From Staphylococcus hyicus (lineage in GTDB: Bacteria; Bacillota; Bacilli; Staphylococcales; Staphylococcaceae), in contig NZ_CP008747.1 in the NCBI RefSeq assembly GCF_000816085.1, positions 2,232,001 to 2,296,000 on the forward strand: a stretch of DNA of 64,000 bases, written 5' to 3'. Below are positions 39,501 through 62,213 of this stretch, one piece after another (the stretch's first letter is position 1; the number at the start of each line of letters is the position of its first letter). The notes under the pieces are model-generated. The model was not told the origin of the DNA, searched no databases, and saw nothing but the letters and a program-made list of their open reading frames with translations. A program made the translations under genes and the position numbers.

Positions 39501-41438
39501 TTAATCTTTTAATAAATGCGGATTTCTTTCATTTTGATAATCATATAGTTCAATTTCTTGAAGTTGCATTAAAAAGTGACGCAATTGCACATAATGTTTC
39601 AGTTCAGGTAAATCAATGATGTTACTATGATATTTGCCACACTCAAATAATTTCGCAATGTTTTCAAAGACGACCAAATAATCACCTAATGCACGGTCAT
39701 CCAAATAAACGCCACGATCATCATGTAAAATTTGCGTGAGCTTAAAATGAATTTGTTGCAGTAAAAATATGGCTGGATAATAATATTGGGTTCGTTTATG
39801 ATTAGACGATATTTCACCGTAAGCCCGATTATACATCATTTCCATATTCTCTACTTTTAGTTTCATACGCATCTTATCTTTACGTGGATTGTATGCTTTA
39901 TATGTTTTGGGATATTGTTGATTTGAAAACACATAATGAAAAATCTGTGCTTCCACACGTGCCACTTCCGCCATAATCTCAGGTAAGTGTCTCGAAGCAA
40001 TATGACGTCCAATAAGGAGTACCCCTATGACAGCTATAAGAATTCCTACCGTTGTATCTAAAAACCGAGGTATCGCGATCATCGGCGTAAACACCCCTTG
40101 CGCCAGCCCACTAAGCAATAAAACTTGGGATGTAATAGTAATCATCGCAAGTGCATAATTTGCACCTACCAAGGCCTCAGTCATAGCTCCACTTAAGGCA
40201 AGTAACACAATCACCACACCAATATGCGGCTCTAAACTTAGAAAACCGGCCGTTAGTATCACACCGACCATTGTACCAAGCCAACGAGCCAACGCTCGCT
40301 GTAGACTCGCAACATTGGTAACACCGATAAGCACTGTATGTGCACTTAAAGGCACCCAATACGCACGTTCAAGATTAAATACAAGCGCGACTAAGATAGA
40401 TACACCCATAATTAATGAATATTTCATTGTCGCCACAAAAGCCGCTGATTCAGGTGTGAGATGATTGAGAAGACGATGTTTATACTGAGGCGAACGAATT
40501 TCTATATTCTCTTTCACTTTAATGTCTGTAGAAGCTAATGTTTCATCTATTTTAAATATCAACATCACTAACTCATCAAATTTCCCGTCAATTTCAATAC
40601 GTTTTTTCCACATTTTACGTTTTTCATTTGGATGAACAACCGCATTGCTGACATGGTCTATCATATCTTTGATCACTGAGGGCATCGGACGAATACCTTT
40701 TGCGTTCAATTCCAGCAGTTCTGAATAGACCCCTTCTGCCCATTGATGTAATAGCACCGCTCTTTGATAAGCAACAGACCGTTTTTGTAATGATGAGCCT
40801 GTCGTGTTTAAAGTTTCGGAAGTCGCTATAAACGTCTTAACCGCGACTTTCGTTAAATCATTAAATTGTGCTTGGTCATTAAACTGATGCACCAACTTTT
40901 GTAATAGTTGGTACTCATTTTTAATCGCATTCGCTTCATGAGTATCACGTTTCAACCAATAATCTACTACAATAACGATGAGTGATAGTAACCCCCCAAC
41001 CCCCACCATGGCGCCGCGATATAAAAAATCTTCCGGCTGTTGCGGCATGACTAAAGACAGACTATAAGCAATGATAAAAAAAGTAGAAGACGGTCCTGGT
41101 ACATTAAGCGTCGTAAAAATATAATACGGAATGACCGAAAAGACAAGTAAAAAAATCGCAAACACAATGGAATTTCCAGACGTCAAAGTACCTAGCATCA
41201 TCGCAATGACAAAACTAAACGACGTCAATGACACGATACGCATGCGTGAGGTAAATGTCCAATCAAACGCATAAACATGTGCGAGTGTCCCAATCGTTAT
41301 GAGTAATGCTGAAGGAAAATCATTAAATAATAGCCCATATAGTAAAGGAATGAACATGAGCATTCCTTGACGTAATCCTTTTCGAATATCTATCTTTTTC
41401 TTATCAATAAATGTGAGTTGCTTCATATACCCTTTCAA
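39501..41438 (-). CDS. FUSC-family inner-membrane protein (fusaric acid resistance-like)
   Basis: This is a 645-residue membrane protein of the FUSC/YccS type. It has two hydrophobic blocks (about residues 25-165 and 345-475), each with five or six helices, and two soluble regions rich in charged helices (about 170-330 and 480-645). The second block holds RAYWVPLSAHTVL and QRALARWLGTMVGVIL, typical of the family. Relatives are thought to export aromatic acids, but the substrate is unknown. A TTG at 41438 has AGGTGA six bases upstream; the ATG at 41426 is the alternative with a too-close site. It ends the housekeeping block before the rRNA genes. Confidence 0.8.
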   Translation of the reverse strand: MKGYMKQLTFIDKKKIDIRKGLRQGMLMFIPLLYGLLFNDFPSALLITIGTLAHVYAFDWTFTSRMRIVSLTSFSFVIAMMLGTLTSGNSIVFAIFLLVFSVIPYYIFTTLNVPGPSSTFFIIAYSLSLVMPQQPEDFLYRGAMVGVGGLLSLIVIVVDYWLKRDTHEANAIKNEYQLLQKLVHQFNDQAQFNDLTKVAVKTFIATSETLNTTGSSLQKRSVAYQRAVLLHQWAEGVYSELLELNAKGIRPMPSVIKDMIDHVSNAVVHPNEKRKMWKKRIEIDGKFDELVMLIFKIDETLASTDIKVKENIEIRSPQYKHRLLNHLTPESAAFVATMKYSLIMGVSILVALVFNLERAYWVPLSAHTVLIGVTNVASLQRALARWLGTMVGVILTAGFLSLEPHIGVVIVLLALSGAMTEALVGANYALAMITITSQVLLLSGLAQGVFTPMIAIPRFLDTTVGILIAVIGVLLIGRHIASRHLPEIMAEVARVEAQIFHYVFSNQQYPKTYKAYNPRKDKMRMKLKVENMEMMYNRAYGEISSNHKRTQYYYPAIFLLQQIHFKLTQILHDDRGVYLDDRALGDYLVVFENIAKLFECGKYHSNIIDLPELKHYVQLRHFLMQLQEIELYDYQNERNPHLLKD

Positions 41439-41504
41439 TATTATTCACCTAAACTCTCTTGATATTTATACACGTCATCTTCTATTAGAATATCATTTTT
41501 AGAT

Positions 41505-41530
41505 AAAAAAAAAAGAGACCTCTCGGTCTC
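41505..41530 (-). terminator. Terminator of rRNA unit 1
   Basis: GAGACC/GGTCTC with a TCTC loop; on the minus strand ten T residues follow. Confidence 0.88.
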
Positions 41531-41562
41531 GATTCGGCTCATCGCATCACTTAATGATGTTT

Positions 41563-41677
41563 GCTTGGCAACGTCCTACTCTCGCGGAACGTAAGTCCGA
41601 CTACCATCGGCGCTAAAGAGCTTAACTTCTGTGTTCGGCATGGGAACAGGTGTGGCCTCTTTGCTATTGTCACCAAA
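41563..41677 (-). rRNA. rrf: 5S rRNA (unit 1)
   Basis: This is a 115-base 5S with the conserved CCCATGCCGAACACAGAAG core and complementary ends (TTTGG/CCAAG). It is identical to the unit 2 copy, and so is the 153-base spacer to 23S. Confidence 0.95.
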
Positions 41678-41830
41678 CAATGTTTTACTTCGTGTCAAAC
41701 GTTCGCATTTGTAAAATACGAGATGTCTCAAACATTCGCATTCGAACATGTCACTTCGTAAAATGAATGATTATACATTCAAAACTAGATAGTAAGTATT
41801 GTTTCACAAGCATCACCTTATGAACTAAAT

Positions 41831-46777
<4,947 letters not shown>

Positions 46778-46925
46778 GAAGTAAGCTTGATATAGCTCGT
46801 TGATTGCTTAAGCCAATCACTCTTGAAAGTACGTTACGTACTCAAAATTATTGGAATTAACGTTGACATATTGTCATTCAGTTTTCAATGTTCATGTGTC
46901 AGTTCTTTTGACCCGACAAGAATTA

Positions 46926-46954
46926 ATTATACAGACTTTCAAAGCGAAAGTCAA
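46926..46954 (-). promoter_or_regulatory. rrn promoter of unit 1
   Basis: TTGACT (46949-46954), a 17-base spacer and a perfect TATAAT (46926-46931) on the minus strand, between the unit 2 terminator and the unit 1 16S leader. Confidence 0.88.
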
Positions 46955-46979
46955 CGCTTTTATTCAATTTTTCCAAAGA

Positions 46980-47001
46980 AAAAATGACCGCTAGGTCATG
47001 A
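46980..47001 (-). terminator. Terminator of rRNA unit 2
   Basis: ATGACC/GGTCAT with a four-base loop, followed on the minus strand by TTTTTTC. Confidence 0.8.
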
Positions 47002-47010
47002 TAAAAGCTT

Positions 47011-47125
47011 GCTTGGCAACGTCCTACTCTCGCGGAACGTAAGTCCGACTACCATCGGCGCTAAAGAGCTTAACTTCTGTGTTCGGCATGGGAACAGGTG
47101 TGGCCTCTTTGCTATTGTCACCAAA
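47011..47125 (-). rRNA. rrf: 5S rRNA (unit 2)
   Basis: 115 bases, identical to the unit 1 copy, including the spacer up to the 23S. Confidence 0.95.
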
Positions 47126-47278
47126 CAATGTTTTACTTCGTGTCAAACGTTCGCATTTGTAAAATACGAGATGTCTCAAACATTCGCATTCGAACATGTC
47201 ACTTCGTAAAATGAATGATTATACATTCAAAACTAGATAGTAAGTATTGTTTCACAAGCATCACCTTATGAACTAAAT

Positions 47279-52134
<4,856 letters not shown>

Positions 52135-52267
52135 GAAGTAAGCTTGATATAGCTCGTTGATTGCTTAAGCCAATCACTCTTGAAAGTACGTTACGTACTC
52201 AAAATTATTGGAATTAACGTTGACATATTGTCATTCAGTTTTCAATGTTCATGATTTTAAATAAAAA

Positions 52268-52343
52268 TGGTGGAGACTAGCGGGATCGAACCGCTGACCT
52301 CCTGCGTGCAAAGCAGGCGCTCTCCCAGCTGAGCTAAGCCCCC
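52268..52343 (-). tRNA. tRNA-Ala (TGC)
   Basis: 76 bases with encoded CCA; anticodon loop TTTGCAC. It is the last tRNA before the unit 2 16S in the direction of transcription. Confidence 0.96.
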
Positions 52344-52363
52344 ATAAAGGTATTTCTAAGAAG

Positions 52364-52437
52364 TCGGGAAGACAGGATTTGAACCTGCGACCCCTTGGTC
52401 CCAAACCAAGTGCTCTACCAAGCTGAGCTACTTCCCG
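52364..52437 (-). tRNA. tRNA-Pro (TGG)
   Basis: 74 bases, no encoded CCA; anticodon loop TTTGGGA; acceptor CGGGAAG/CTTCCCG. Confidence 0.96.
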
Positions 52438-52447
52438 TTATTAAAAA

Positions 52448-52524
52448 TGGCGCGCCCGATAGGAGTCGAACCCATAACCTCTTGATCCGTAGTCAAACGC
52501 TCTATCCAATTGAGCTACGGGCGC
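52448..52524 (-). tRNA. tRNA-Arg (ACG)
   Basis: 77 bases with CCA; anticodon loop CTACGGA. The adenosine is normally converted to inosine by TadA. Confidence 0.96.
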
Positions 52525-52532
52525 TATTAAAA

Positions 52533-52621
52533 TGGTGCCGAGGACCGGAATCGAACCGGTACGGTGATCTCTCACCGCAGGATTTTAAGTCCTGTGCGTC
52601 TGCCAGTTCCGCCACCCCGGC
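52533..52621 (-). tRNA. tRNA-Leu (TAA)
   Basis: 89 bases with CCA and a long variable arm, as in class II tRNAs; anticodon loop CTTAAAA. Confidence 0.96.
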
Positions 52622-52629
52622 AAAAATAA

Positions 52630-52704
52630 TGGAGCAGAAGACGGGATTCGAACCCGCGACCCCAACCTTGGCAAGGTTGTATTCTACCGCTGAACTACTT
52701 CTGC
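52630..52704 (-). tRNA. tRNA-Gly (GCC)
   Basis: 75 bases with CCA; anticodon loop TTGCCAA; it has the usual GTTCGAATCC arm, so it looks like a translational rather than a cell-wall tRNA-Gly. Confidence 0.95.
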
Positions 52705-52722
52705 TCAATAGTATTCGAATGA

Positions 52723-52795
52723 TGAGCCATAGAGGATTCGAACCTCTGACCCTCTGATTAAAAGTCAGATGCTCTACCAACTGAGCTAATGGCTC
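52723..52795 (-). tRNA. tRNA-Lys (TTT)
   Basis: 73 bases, no encoded CCA; anticodon loop CTTTTAA; acceptor GAGCCAT/ATGGCTC. Confidence 0.96.
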
Positions 52796-52802
52796 ATATA
52801 AA

Positions 52803-52878
<76 letters not shown>

Positions 52879-52882
52879 TAAA

Positions 52883-52958
52883 TGGTGGAGAATGACGGGT
52901 TCGAACCGCCGACCCTCTGCTTGTAAGGCAGATGCTCTCCCAGCTGAGCTAATTCTCC
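52883..52958 (-). tRNA. tRNA-Val (TAC)
   Basis: 76 bases with CCA; anticodon loop CTTACAA. It is the first tRNA after the separate 5S. Confidence 0.96.
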
Positions 52959-52967
52959 AAAATAATT

Positions 52968-53082
52968 GCCTGGCAACGTCCTACTCTCGCGGAACGTAAG
53001 TCCGACTACCATCGGCGCTAAAGAGCTTAACTTCTGTGTTCGGCATGGGAACAGGTGTGACCTCTTTGCCATTGTCACCAGA
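52968..53082 (-). rRNA. rrf: 5S rRNA (separate copy, variant)
   Basis: This 115-base 5S has no 16S or 23S upstream; it heads the tRNA cluster. It differs from the two other copies at four bases, two of which form a compensatory U-A to C-G change in the terminal helix. Confidence 0.94.
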
Positions 53083-53120
53083 CAACGTTTTATTGTGTAG
53101 CTCATGTCGGCTACCTTTTT

Positions 53121-53149
53121 ATAATACACAGTTTGCAAACACTTTTCAA
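53121..53149 (-). promoter_or_regulatory. Promoter P2 of the 5S-tRNA-rRNA unit
   Basis: TTGAAA (53144-53149), a 17-base spacer and TATTAT (53121-53126) on the minus strand, about 40 bases before the separate 5S. Confidence 0.7.
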
Positions 53150-53225
53150 TAGTTAATTTTACACTTTCTTAAAGTTTTTTACAAACATTTTACTTTGTGT
53201 TGTCGCTTGTTTCGGCGACTTTTAT

Positions 53226-53254
53226 ATATTACATAATTTAAAGGTTAGTGTCAA
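53226..53254 (-). promoter_or_regulatory. Promoter P1 of the 5S-tRNA-rRNA unit
   Basis: TTGACA (53249-53254), a 17-base spacer and TAATAT (53226-53231) on the minus strand. Together with P2, about 105 bases downstream, it has the tandem layout of rrn promoters. Confidence 0.8.
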
Positions 53255-53413
53255 CACTTTAACAGCATTTTTTCAAAAACTTTTTCAACCATTTGTATAG
53301 GTGACATTTCAACGCTTTAACGTGCTCACTTTGAAATATTCTAAAGGGTTTCAATTAAAATATCAAGTGTTTTTTTAATGTTTATGTAAAAAACTTAATA
53401 CAGCATTCATACA

Positions 53414-53479
53414 TAAAAATAGTGACATGGTTTGTATGTCCACGTGTCTAAAGTGGCATACATTTAACCATGTCACACT
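53414..53479 (-). terminator. Terminator of lysS
   Basis: GTGACATGGTT (53422-53432) pairs with AACCATGTCAC (53466-53476), and an inner TATG/CATA continues the stem. On the minus strand ATTTTTATG follows. Confidence 0.85.
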
Positions 53480-53488
53480 ATGTTTGTA

Positions 53489-54994
<1,506 letters not shown>

Positions 54995-55990
54995 CTATAC
55001 TTCTACTTTATTTTGTTGCGTGAGCATTTCATCTCGAAAATCAGTTAAGATTTCAATCATTTCTGCTTCGGTTTCAGCTTGATTTAAAGCTTTTCGTGCT
55101 TTCCCGTTGCCTCTGACACCTTTTAAGTACCAAGAAGCGTGTTTACGCATCTCCATTACACCCACTTTTTCGCCCTTTAGGTCAACAAGTCGACGTAAAT
55201 GTAAGAGTGCAATTTCAACTTTATCATCTACTTCTGGCTCATCAATCAATTCGCCAGTTTCAAGATAATGTACGGTTCTATAAATCATCCATGGATTACC
55301 GAGTGCTTCACGACCAATCATTACGGCATCCACACCTGTTTCTTTCAGCATTTTTTCAGCAAGTTCGGGGCTTGTCACGTCACCATTTCCAATGACTGGA
55401 ATATTAACAGCCTCTTTCACTTGGCGGATAATGTCCCAATCTGCCTTACCTTCATACATTTGTACGCGTGTACGGCCGTGTAGCGAAATCGCTGCTGCAC
55501 CTGCACGCTCTGCCGCTTTCGCATTTTCAACAGCGTATATATGATCTTCATCCCAACCAATACGCATTTTACAAGTGACTGGTTTGCTCACACGTTCTGT
55601 TACAGCGGATACCATTTCATATATTTTATTAGGGTCAAGCAACCAACGCGCACCCGCTTCACATTTAATTATCTTTGAAACTGGGCATCCCATGTTAATA
55701 TCAATAATATCAGCTGTCGTATTTTTATCTACGTATTCTGCCGCTTCAACAAGTGTTTCTTTTTCTCCACCAAAAATTTGTAGCGATAATGGACGTTCAT
55801 TTTCATCGATGTATAACATTTTCATCGTTTTAGGATTGTTAAATAGAATCGCTTTATCACTCACCATTTCAGCACAGACAAGTCCTGCACCAAACTCTTT
55901 TACAGTCAAGCGAAATGCCGAATTACATACACCTGCCATGGGCGCAAGTACGACTCTATTTTCAATTTCGACGTCTCCTATTTTCCACAT
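54995..55990 (-). CDS. dusB: tRNA-dihydrouridine synthase DusB
   Basis: This FMN-dependent enzyme reduces uridine to dihydrouridine in tRNA D-loops. The 331-residue protein has the barrel start VVLAPMAGVCNSAFR, the catalytic cysteine region DINMGCPVSKIIKCEAGARW, and SLHGRTRVQMYEGKADW with GNGDVTSPE. I start at the ATG at 55990, eight bases after GGAGG; a TTG five codons earlier is part of that site. Position before lysS matches Bacillus yacF. Confidence 0.93.
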   Translation of the reverse strand: MWKIGDVEIENRVVLAPMAGVCNSAFRLTVKEFGAGLVCAEMVSDKAILFNNPKTMKMLYIDENERPLSLQIFGGEKETLVEAAEYVDKNTTADIIDINMGCPVSKIIKCEAGARWLLDPNKIYEMVSAVTERVSKPVTCKMRIGWDEDHIYAVENAKAAERAGAAAISLHGRTRVQMYEGKADWDIIRQVKEAVNIPVIGNGDVTSPELAEKMLKETGVDAVMIGREALGNPWMIYRTVHYLETGELIDEPEVDDKVEIALLHLRRLVDLKGEKVGVMEMRKHASWYLKGVRGNGKARKALNQAETEAEMIEILTDFRDEMLTQQNKVEV

Positions 55991-56075
55991 AAGGCGTGCC
56001 TCCAATAAATGCTTTATCTTTATAATTAGGCACTGATTCCAACGACATAAGTTGAATCTTGCCTAAATTAAATAT

Positions 56076-56547
56076 TTAATTTTGATATTTTACAACAGTT
56101 TCGTCAGGTTGAACAAGGGATTGAATTGTTTTTTTACTCCGCGGTTCAATCACGTGTGCTGCGATTTCATTTAACGGTATCATCACAAACGCACGCGCTG
56201 TCATTCTTGGGTGTGGCACAATGAGCTGTTCTGACTCAATAATTTCATCTCCATAAAGTAACACATCAATGTCGATTGTTCTCGGACCCCAGCGCACTTC
56301 TCGTACGCGATGTAGCTCTTTTTCAATACGTAAACATTGATGCAACAATGCCTCTGGACTTAAAGTCGTTTTAATATGAAGGCATACATTCAAAAAGTCA
56401 GGTTGCTCGACATAGCCTACCGGTTTTGTTTCATACATAGAGGACATGTGTTGTACATGAATTCCCGTCACTTGATCCAAACGTTCTACCGCTGATTGTA
56501 ATTGTTGTTCACGATCGCCAATATTACTTCCCAAACCTAAATAGACA

Positions 56548-56555
<8 letters not shown>
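56076..56555 (-). CDS. folK: Hydroxymethyl-dihydropterin pyrophosphokinase
   Basis: FolK activates 6-hydroxymethyl-dihydropterin with ATP before condensation with pABA. The 159-residue protein has [14 protein letters not shown] (6-19), [15 protein letters not shown], and [15 protein letters not shown] with the metal-binding aspartates, followed by [16 protein letters not shown]. It overlaps folB by 8 bases and completes the folP-folB-folK operon. Confidence 0.95.
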
Positions 56556-57706
<1,151 letters not shown>

Positions 57707-57778
57707 TCATCCTTTCTCTATGAATACGACCATTATAGCAAATTTATAAGTCCTACGTGCGGTCCATAGGATGAATCA

Positions 57779-57815
57779 TAAAAAAATGAGGATAAGACAC
57801 ATGTCTCACCCTCGT
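57779..57815 (-). terminator. Terminator of cysK
   Basis: GAGGATAAGACA (57788-57799) pairs with TGTCTCACCCTC (57802-57813); the two A-C mismatches on this strand become G-U pairs in the minus-strand RNA. ATTTTTTT follows. Confidence 0.8.
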
Positions 57816-57830
57816 TTGTTGTACGCACAA

Positions 57831-58760
57831 TTATTCAAAGTTGTATAACGGTGTTGATAAGTAACGTTCACCATTACTTGGCAACACTGTAACAACTGTT
57901 TTACCTTTGCCTAATTCTTTCGCTTTTTGAATCGCAGCAAAAATGGCTGCACCTGAAGAAATACCACCTAAAATACCTTCTTCTTTGGCAACACGACGAG
58001 AAGTTTCCATCGCCACCTCATTGCCTACTGTAATGACTTCATCATAAATGTCTGTGTTTAGCGTATCTGGAACGAACCCTGCACCTAAACCTTGTAATTT
58101 ATGTGGCCCTGGCTCACCACCACTCAATACTGGGGAAGCTTCAGGTTCAATGGCTACAAGTTGAATATTTGGATATTTTTCTTTAAGCACTTTACCAGCA
58201 CCTGATAACGTACCACCTGTACCAACACCAGCTAAAAATGCGTCAATTGTTTTACCTTCGAATTGTTCCACGAGCTCTGGACCAGTTGTAAGCTCATGCA
58301 CTTTTGGATTCGCAGGGTTTTCAAATTGTTGTGGTTCAAAATAGCCGTATTCTTCTTTAAGTTCTTTTGCTTTTTTTATAGCACCTTTCATCGCTTCTGA
58401 ACCTGGTGTTAAAACCAATTCTGCCCCGTACGCTTTTAATAAGTTACGACGTTCTTGGCTCATTGTTTCTGGCATTGTAAATACGGCTTTGTAACCTTTC
58501 GCTGCACATACAAAAGCTAAGCCGATGCCCGTATTCCCGCTTGTTGGTTCAACAATGGTGTCACCTGGTTTAATTTTGCCATCTTTCTCAGCTTGTTCAA
58601 TCATAGCTAATGCAATACGATCTTTAACTGAACCACCTGGGTTTTGATATTCTAATTTCACATAAATATCTGCTGCATCTTCACCAGCTTGATGTCTTAA
58701 TTTGACTACGGGTGTTTGGCCAATAATTTCAGTAATATTTTCTACAGGTTTTCTTACCAT
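57831..58760 (-). CDS. cysK: Cysteine synthase (O-acetylserine sulfhydrylase)
   Basis: CysK makes cysteine from O-acetylserine, the CysE product, and sulfide, using PLP. The 309-residue protein has the PLP lysine Lys46 in [10 protein letters not shown], the substrate loop TSGNTGIG (73-80), the PLP-phosphate loop [10 protein letters not shown] and SSGAA. A GTGAGGTTGTTTTAA stretch precedes the ATG. It is probably monocistronic. Control by CymR is known for relatives, but I do not identify a convincing box. Confidence 0.95.
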   Translation of the reverse strand: MVRKPVENITEIIGQTPVVKLRHQAGEDAADIYVKLEYQNPGGSVKDRIALAMIEQAEKDGKIKPGDTIVEPTSGNTGIGLAFVCAAKGYKAVFTMPETMSQERRNLLKAYGAELVLTPGSEAMKGAIKKAKELKEEYGYFEPQQFENPANPKVHELTTGPELVEQFEGKTIDAFLAGVGTGGTLSGAGKVLKEKYPNIQLVAIEPEASPVLSGGEPGPHKLQGLGAGFVPDTLNTDIYDEVITVGNEVAMETSRRVAKEEGILGGISSGAAIFAAIQKAKELGKGKTVVTVLPSNGERYLSTPLYNFE

Positions 58761-58927
58761 TTAAAACAACCTCACTTTAAATTAATATTCATACACTGAA
58801 TACATAGTTATCGAATCGGATATGAAGACAGTGTACCATTTTTCTGATAATTAAAAAAGCATAAAGCTTGATCTCAAACAAAAACAATTGTGGACAACCC
58901 TCACCATTGAACCCGTAGCCTCTCTTA

Positions 58928-59818
58928 TTAATGTTGTTGCTTCAGTTCATTCAATACTCCTTGCAATTCTGCTTCAGTGTATTGATATTTAGAGCGACAA
59001 AAATGACATTCTGCTTCAGCGCCATGATCTACTTTAATCATATTCTCGATTTCAGCTTCTCCTAAACCACGCATTGCATTCAAGAATTTATCGTGACCAC
59101 ATTGACACTCAAATTGGGCCGGAATGGTTTCTAAAAATTCTACATTACCTTTACCAAAGATGTGAATCAACATTTCTTCTGGCGTTAAGCCTTCATCAAT
59201 TAATTTTGACACAGGGGTCATTGTCGCAATCGCAGCTTCCAATTTATCGATCGTTTCGTTTTTAGCCCCCGGCATAACTTGAATAATAAAGCCACCCGCA
59301 GCTTTGATTGAGTTGTCAGGATTTACCAAAACGCCCACACCTACAGATGAAGGTGTTTGCTCACTATTCGCAAAATAATACGTAAAATCGTCACCAAGTT
59401 CTCCAGATACAATCGGACTACTACCCGTATAGTAATCTCTCATGCCAACATCTTTCACTACATTAATTGCGCCTGATGTCCCTACTGCACGACGCACATC
59501 TAATTTACCCGCTTCATTTAATGCAAAGTGCGTTTGTGGTTGCGCGACATACCCACGTACGTGACCTTTTGCATCGGCATCCGCAATGATTTTTCCAATA
59601 GGCCCGTCACCATCGACGGTCACTGTTAATTTTTGATCACCTTTTAACATAGCGCCCATCATTAATGTTGCAGTCATCGTACGACCTAACGCTGCAGATG
59701 CTGTTGGCCATGTGTAATGACGCGTTTGTGCTTCCTGTATGGTATCGGTTGTTCTAGAACTATATGCACGTATTTCACCATTAAAGGCAAGCGCCTTAAC
59801 GATATAGTCTTGAGTCAT
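58928..59818 (-). CDS. hslO: Hsp33 redox-regulated chaperonin
   Basis: Hsp33 is a cytosolic holdase activated by oxidation of its zinc-bound cysteines. The 296-residue protein begins [20 protein letters not shown] and has the two cysteine pairs CQC (in [10 protein letters not shown]) and CHFC ([10 protein letters not shown]) of the C-terminal redox switch. I start at the ATG at 59818, nine bases after GGAG, over an ORF extension of nine codons. It lies between ftsH and cysK, without the coaX gene found here in Bacillus. Confidence 0.95.
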   Translation of the reverse strand: MTQDYIVKALAFNGEIRAYSSRTTDTIQEAQTRHYTWPTASAALGRTMTATLMMGAMLKGDQKLTVTVDGDGPIGKIIADADAKGHVRGYVAQPQTHFALNEAGKLDVRRAVGTSGAINVVKDVGMRDYYTGSSPIVSGELGDDFTYYFANSEQTPSSVGVGVLVNPDNSIKAAGGFIIQVMPGAKNETIDKLEAAIATMTPVSKLIDEGLTPEEMLIHIFGKGNVEFLETIPAQFECQCGHDKFLNAMRGLGEAEIENMIKVDHGAEAECHFCRSKYQYTEAELQGVLNELKQQH

Positions 59819-59851
59819 TCCTATTCGCTCCTTTATTGCTTTCATTTGTTT

Positions 59852-59880
59852 ATCATAATCGCATTCACGTATCCACTCAA
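59852..59880 (-). promoter_or_regulatory. Promoter of hslO
   Basis: TTGAGT (59875-59880), a 17-base spacer and TATGAT (59852-59857) on the minus strand, right after the ftsH terminator. Confidence 0.65.
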
Positions 59881-59911
59881 CTAAAATGACTTATTTTTAA
59901 GCTAACTTTAA

Positions 59912-59959
59912 CACAAAAAGACACCGTCTCGAAAATATCGACTTCGAGACGGTGTGCAT
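59912..59959 (-). terminator. Terminator of ftsH
   Basis: ACACCGTCTCGAA (59920-59932) pairs perfectly with TTCGAGACGGTGT (59942-59954); on the minus strand CTTTTTG follows. Confidence 0.92.
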
Positions 59960-59963
59960 CGCG

Positions 59964-62090
59964 TTAATGTGGTGGTTTATCTTCACCAGGGCGATCAATT
60001 TTAGGTTCTTGTTCATAACCTGTTGTATCTTCAGACGGTGCTTCATCACGTTTCGTTTCTTGCGAAGGGGATTCAGCCTCTTGTCCGTCTTGTGCTTTTG
60101 AATCACGTTCTTCATGACGCTCAGATTTTCCTGCATGTGAACGCTGTGTTAATTCTTCTTGTTCACGTCGAATCTCATCATACGATTTGCCGTATTTACC
60201 TTGATCGAAATCATCATCGCCATTGCGTTCAACCACTTTTGCGTCATCATAATTCACGACTGGTAAATGACCTTCATGGAAAAGTGACTGAATTTGTTCA
60301 GCAACTAATGTTTCTTCCGTCAACAAGGTTTCAGCAATTAATCGTAATTGCGCTTCATGCTCTGTAAGAATTTGTTTACAACGTTCATATTGTTCTTTAA
60401 TGATACGTTGAACTTCTTTATCAATTTCATAGGCAATTTGACCTGAGTATTCTGGCTGACCTGACATATCTTTACCTAAGAATACTTGTCCACCGCTATG
60501 TGAAAACTGTAATGGACCTAGCTTTTTACTCATACCATATTCCGTAACCATTTGACGCGCTAACTGTGTCGCACGTTCAAAGTCATTAGAAGCGCCTGTA
60601 GAAACTTCATCGAATATGATATCCTCTGCCACACGACCACCAAGCAATCCACAAATTTTGTCGAGCATTTCAGGCTCAGTCATTAAGAAACGATCTTGTT
60701 TTGGTAACATCATCGCATAGCCACCTGCTTGACCACGTGGTACGATTGTAACTTTATGAACCACTTCTGCTTCATCAAGCACCATACCAATCACAGTATG
60801 TCCTGCTTCATGGTGTGCTACGATATTGCGTTCTTTATCAGAAATGACGCGTGATTTTTTAGCTGGTCCTGCAATCACTCGATCCGTCGCTTCTTCAATA
60901 TCACGCATGTCGATTTTCTTCTTACCGCTACGTGCAGCAATTAACGATGCTTCATTAAGTAAATTTTCTAAATCTGCCCCTGAGAATCCAGGCGTACGTT
61001 GTGCAATCGCTTTTAAATCGACCGTCTCATCTAATGGTTTGTTTTTCGCATGTACGTGTAGAACCGCTTCACGCCCCTTAACATCCGGGCGACCAACTTG
61101 AATTTGTCGGTCAAAACGACCTGGACGCAGTAATGCTGGGTCTAAAATGTCTGGACGGTTTGTAGCTGCAATCATAATAATACCTTCATTTTCACCGAAT
61201 CCATCCATCTCAACAAGCAATTGGTTTAACGTTTGTTCACGTTCATCGTGACCGCCACCAACACCTGCACCACGTTGACGACCTACAGCATCAATCTCAT
61301 CTATAAAAATGATACACGGCGCATTCTTTTTCGCATTTTCAAATAAGTCACGCACACGGCTCGCACCTACACCTACAAACATCTCAACGAAGTCTGACCC
61401 ACTGATTGAGAAGAATGGTACACCTGCTTCACCAGCAACTGCACGCGCAAGTAACGTTTTACCTGTTCCCGGAGGACCAACAAGCAAGACCCCTTTTGGA
61501 ATACGTGAACCCATTTGTTTAAATTTCTTATTGTCTTTTAAGAAATCAACAATTTCAATTAATTCTTGTTTTTCTTCGTCTGCACCAGCAACATCTGTAA
61601 AGCGCACGCGTCGTTTTTGATTATCGTACATTTTGGCTTTGGATTTACCAAAATTCATCATACGACCGCCGCCACCGCCACCTTGTGCTTGACTTAAGAA
61701 GAAGATAAATAAAAGTGCAATGATTAAGACAGGAATCAGTGTCGTTAAAATACTAACAAACACACTTTGACCTTCTTCTTCTTTAACGGTTAATTCTAAA
61801 TCTTTCTGTTTATGAGCAATATCAGTAACCTGTTCTAGCTCTTTATCGTTATTAAATAGAATCGTCGATGAGTAATCATCACCGTTGTTTAACTTACCAC
61901 TCACTTTATACACATTATGAGACGGTTGAATTTCTAATGACTTAATTTTGCCGTCCTTTAATTGTTGTGTAAATTGGTTATACGTAAGCTCTTTAGGCAC
62001 TTTCCCATTACCATTAATCCAAGAAAAAAGCCCAAAAATAACAACGCCGATTAAAGCTATAAACAGCACATTACGAAAAGCTTTTTGCAT
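59964..62090 (-). CDS. ftsH: ATP-dependent membrane metalloprotease FtsH
   Basis: FtsH is a membrane-anchored AAA+ zinc protease that degrades short-lived and damaged membrane proteins. The 708-residue protein has transmembrane segments at about 5-24 and 111-133, Walker A GPPGTGKT (205-212), the [11 protein letters not shown]alker B, the second-region-of-homology [18 protein letters not shown] and the zinc site HEAGH (427-431). The last 90 residues are a variable, charged, probably disordered tail rich in Glu, Gln and Asp. TAGGAGGAAACGACGC precedes the ATG. Confidence 0.97.
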   Translation of the reverse strand: MQKAFRNVLFIALIGVVIFGLFSWINGNGKVPKELTYNQFTQQLKDGKIKSLEIQPSHNVYKVSGKLNNGDDYSSTILFNNDKELEQVTDIAHKQKDLELTVKEEEGQSVFVSILTTLIPVLIIALLFIFFLSQAQGGGGGGRMMNFGKSKAKMYDNQKRRVRFTDVAGADEEKQELIEIVDFLKDNKKFKQMGSRIPKGVLLVGPPGTGKTLLARAVAGEAGVPFFSISGSDFVEMFVGVGASRVRDLFENAKKNAPCIIFIDEIDAVGRQRGAGVGGGHDEREQTLNQLLVEMDGFGENEGIIMIAATNRPDILDPALLRPGRFDRQIQVGRPDVKGREAVLHVHAKNKPLDETVDLKAIAQRTPGFSGADLENLLNEASLIAARSGKKKIDMRDIEEATDRVIAGPAKKSRVISDKERNIVAHHEAGHTVIGMVLDEAEVVHKVTIVPRGQAGGYAMMLPKQDRFLMTEPEMLDKICGLLGGRVAEDIIFDEVSTGASNDFERATQLARQMVTEYGMSKKLGPLQFSHSGGQVFLGKDMSGQPEYSGQIAYEIDKEVQRIIKEQYERCKQILTEHEAQLRLIAETLLTEETLVAEQIQSLFHEGHLPVVNYDDAKVVERNGDDDFDQGKYGKSYDEIRREQEELTQRSHAGKSERHEERDSKAQDGQEAESPSQETKRDEAPSEDTTGYEQEPKIDRPGEDKPPH

Positions 62091-62213
62091 GCGTCGTTTC
62101 CTCCTACTTCAAATATAAAACTAACAAAAATTTTACCATAATTTAATTACGACTGGCTAGTAATAGACATTGACAGCCACACTTCTCACAATCACATATC
62201 TGTTTTTAAGTGA

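Noticed and set aside
52395..52780. ORFs of 120 and 92 codons on both strands across the tRNA cluster
   Set aside because: They cover several intact tRNA genes. Their peptides (such as QKTGFEPATPT and RSRTHNLLIRSQ) are the well-known false translations of tRNA T-arms.
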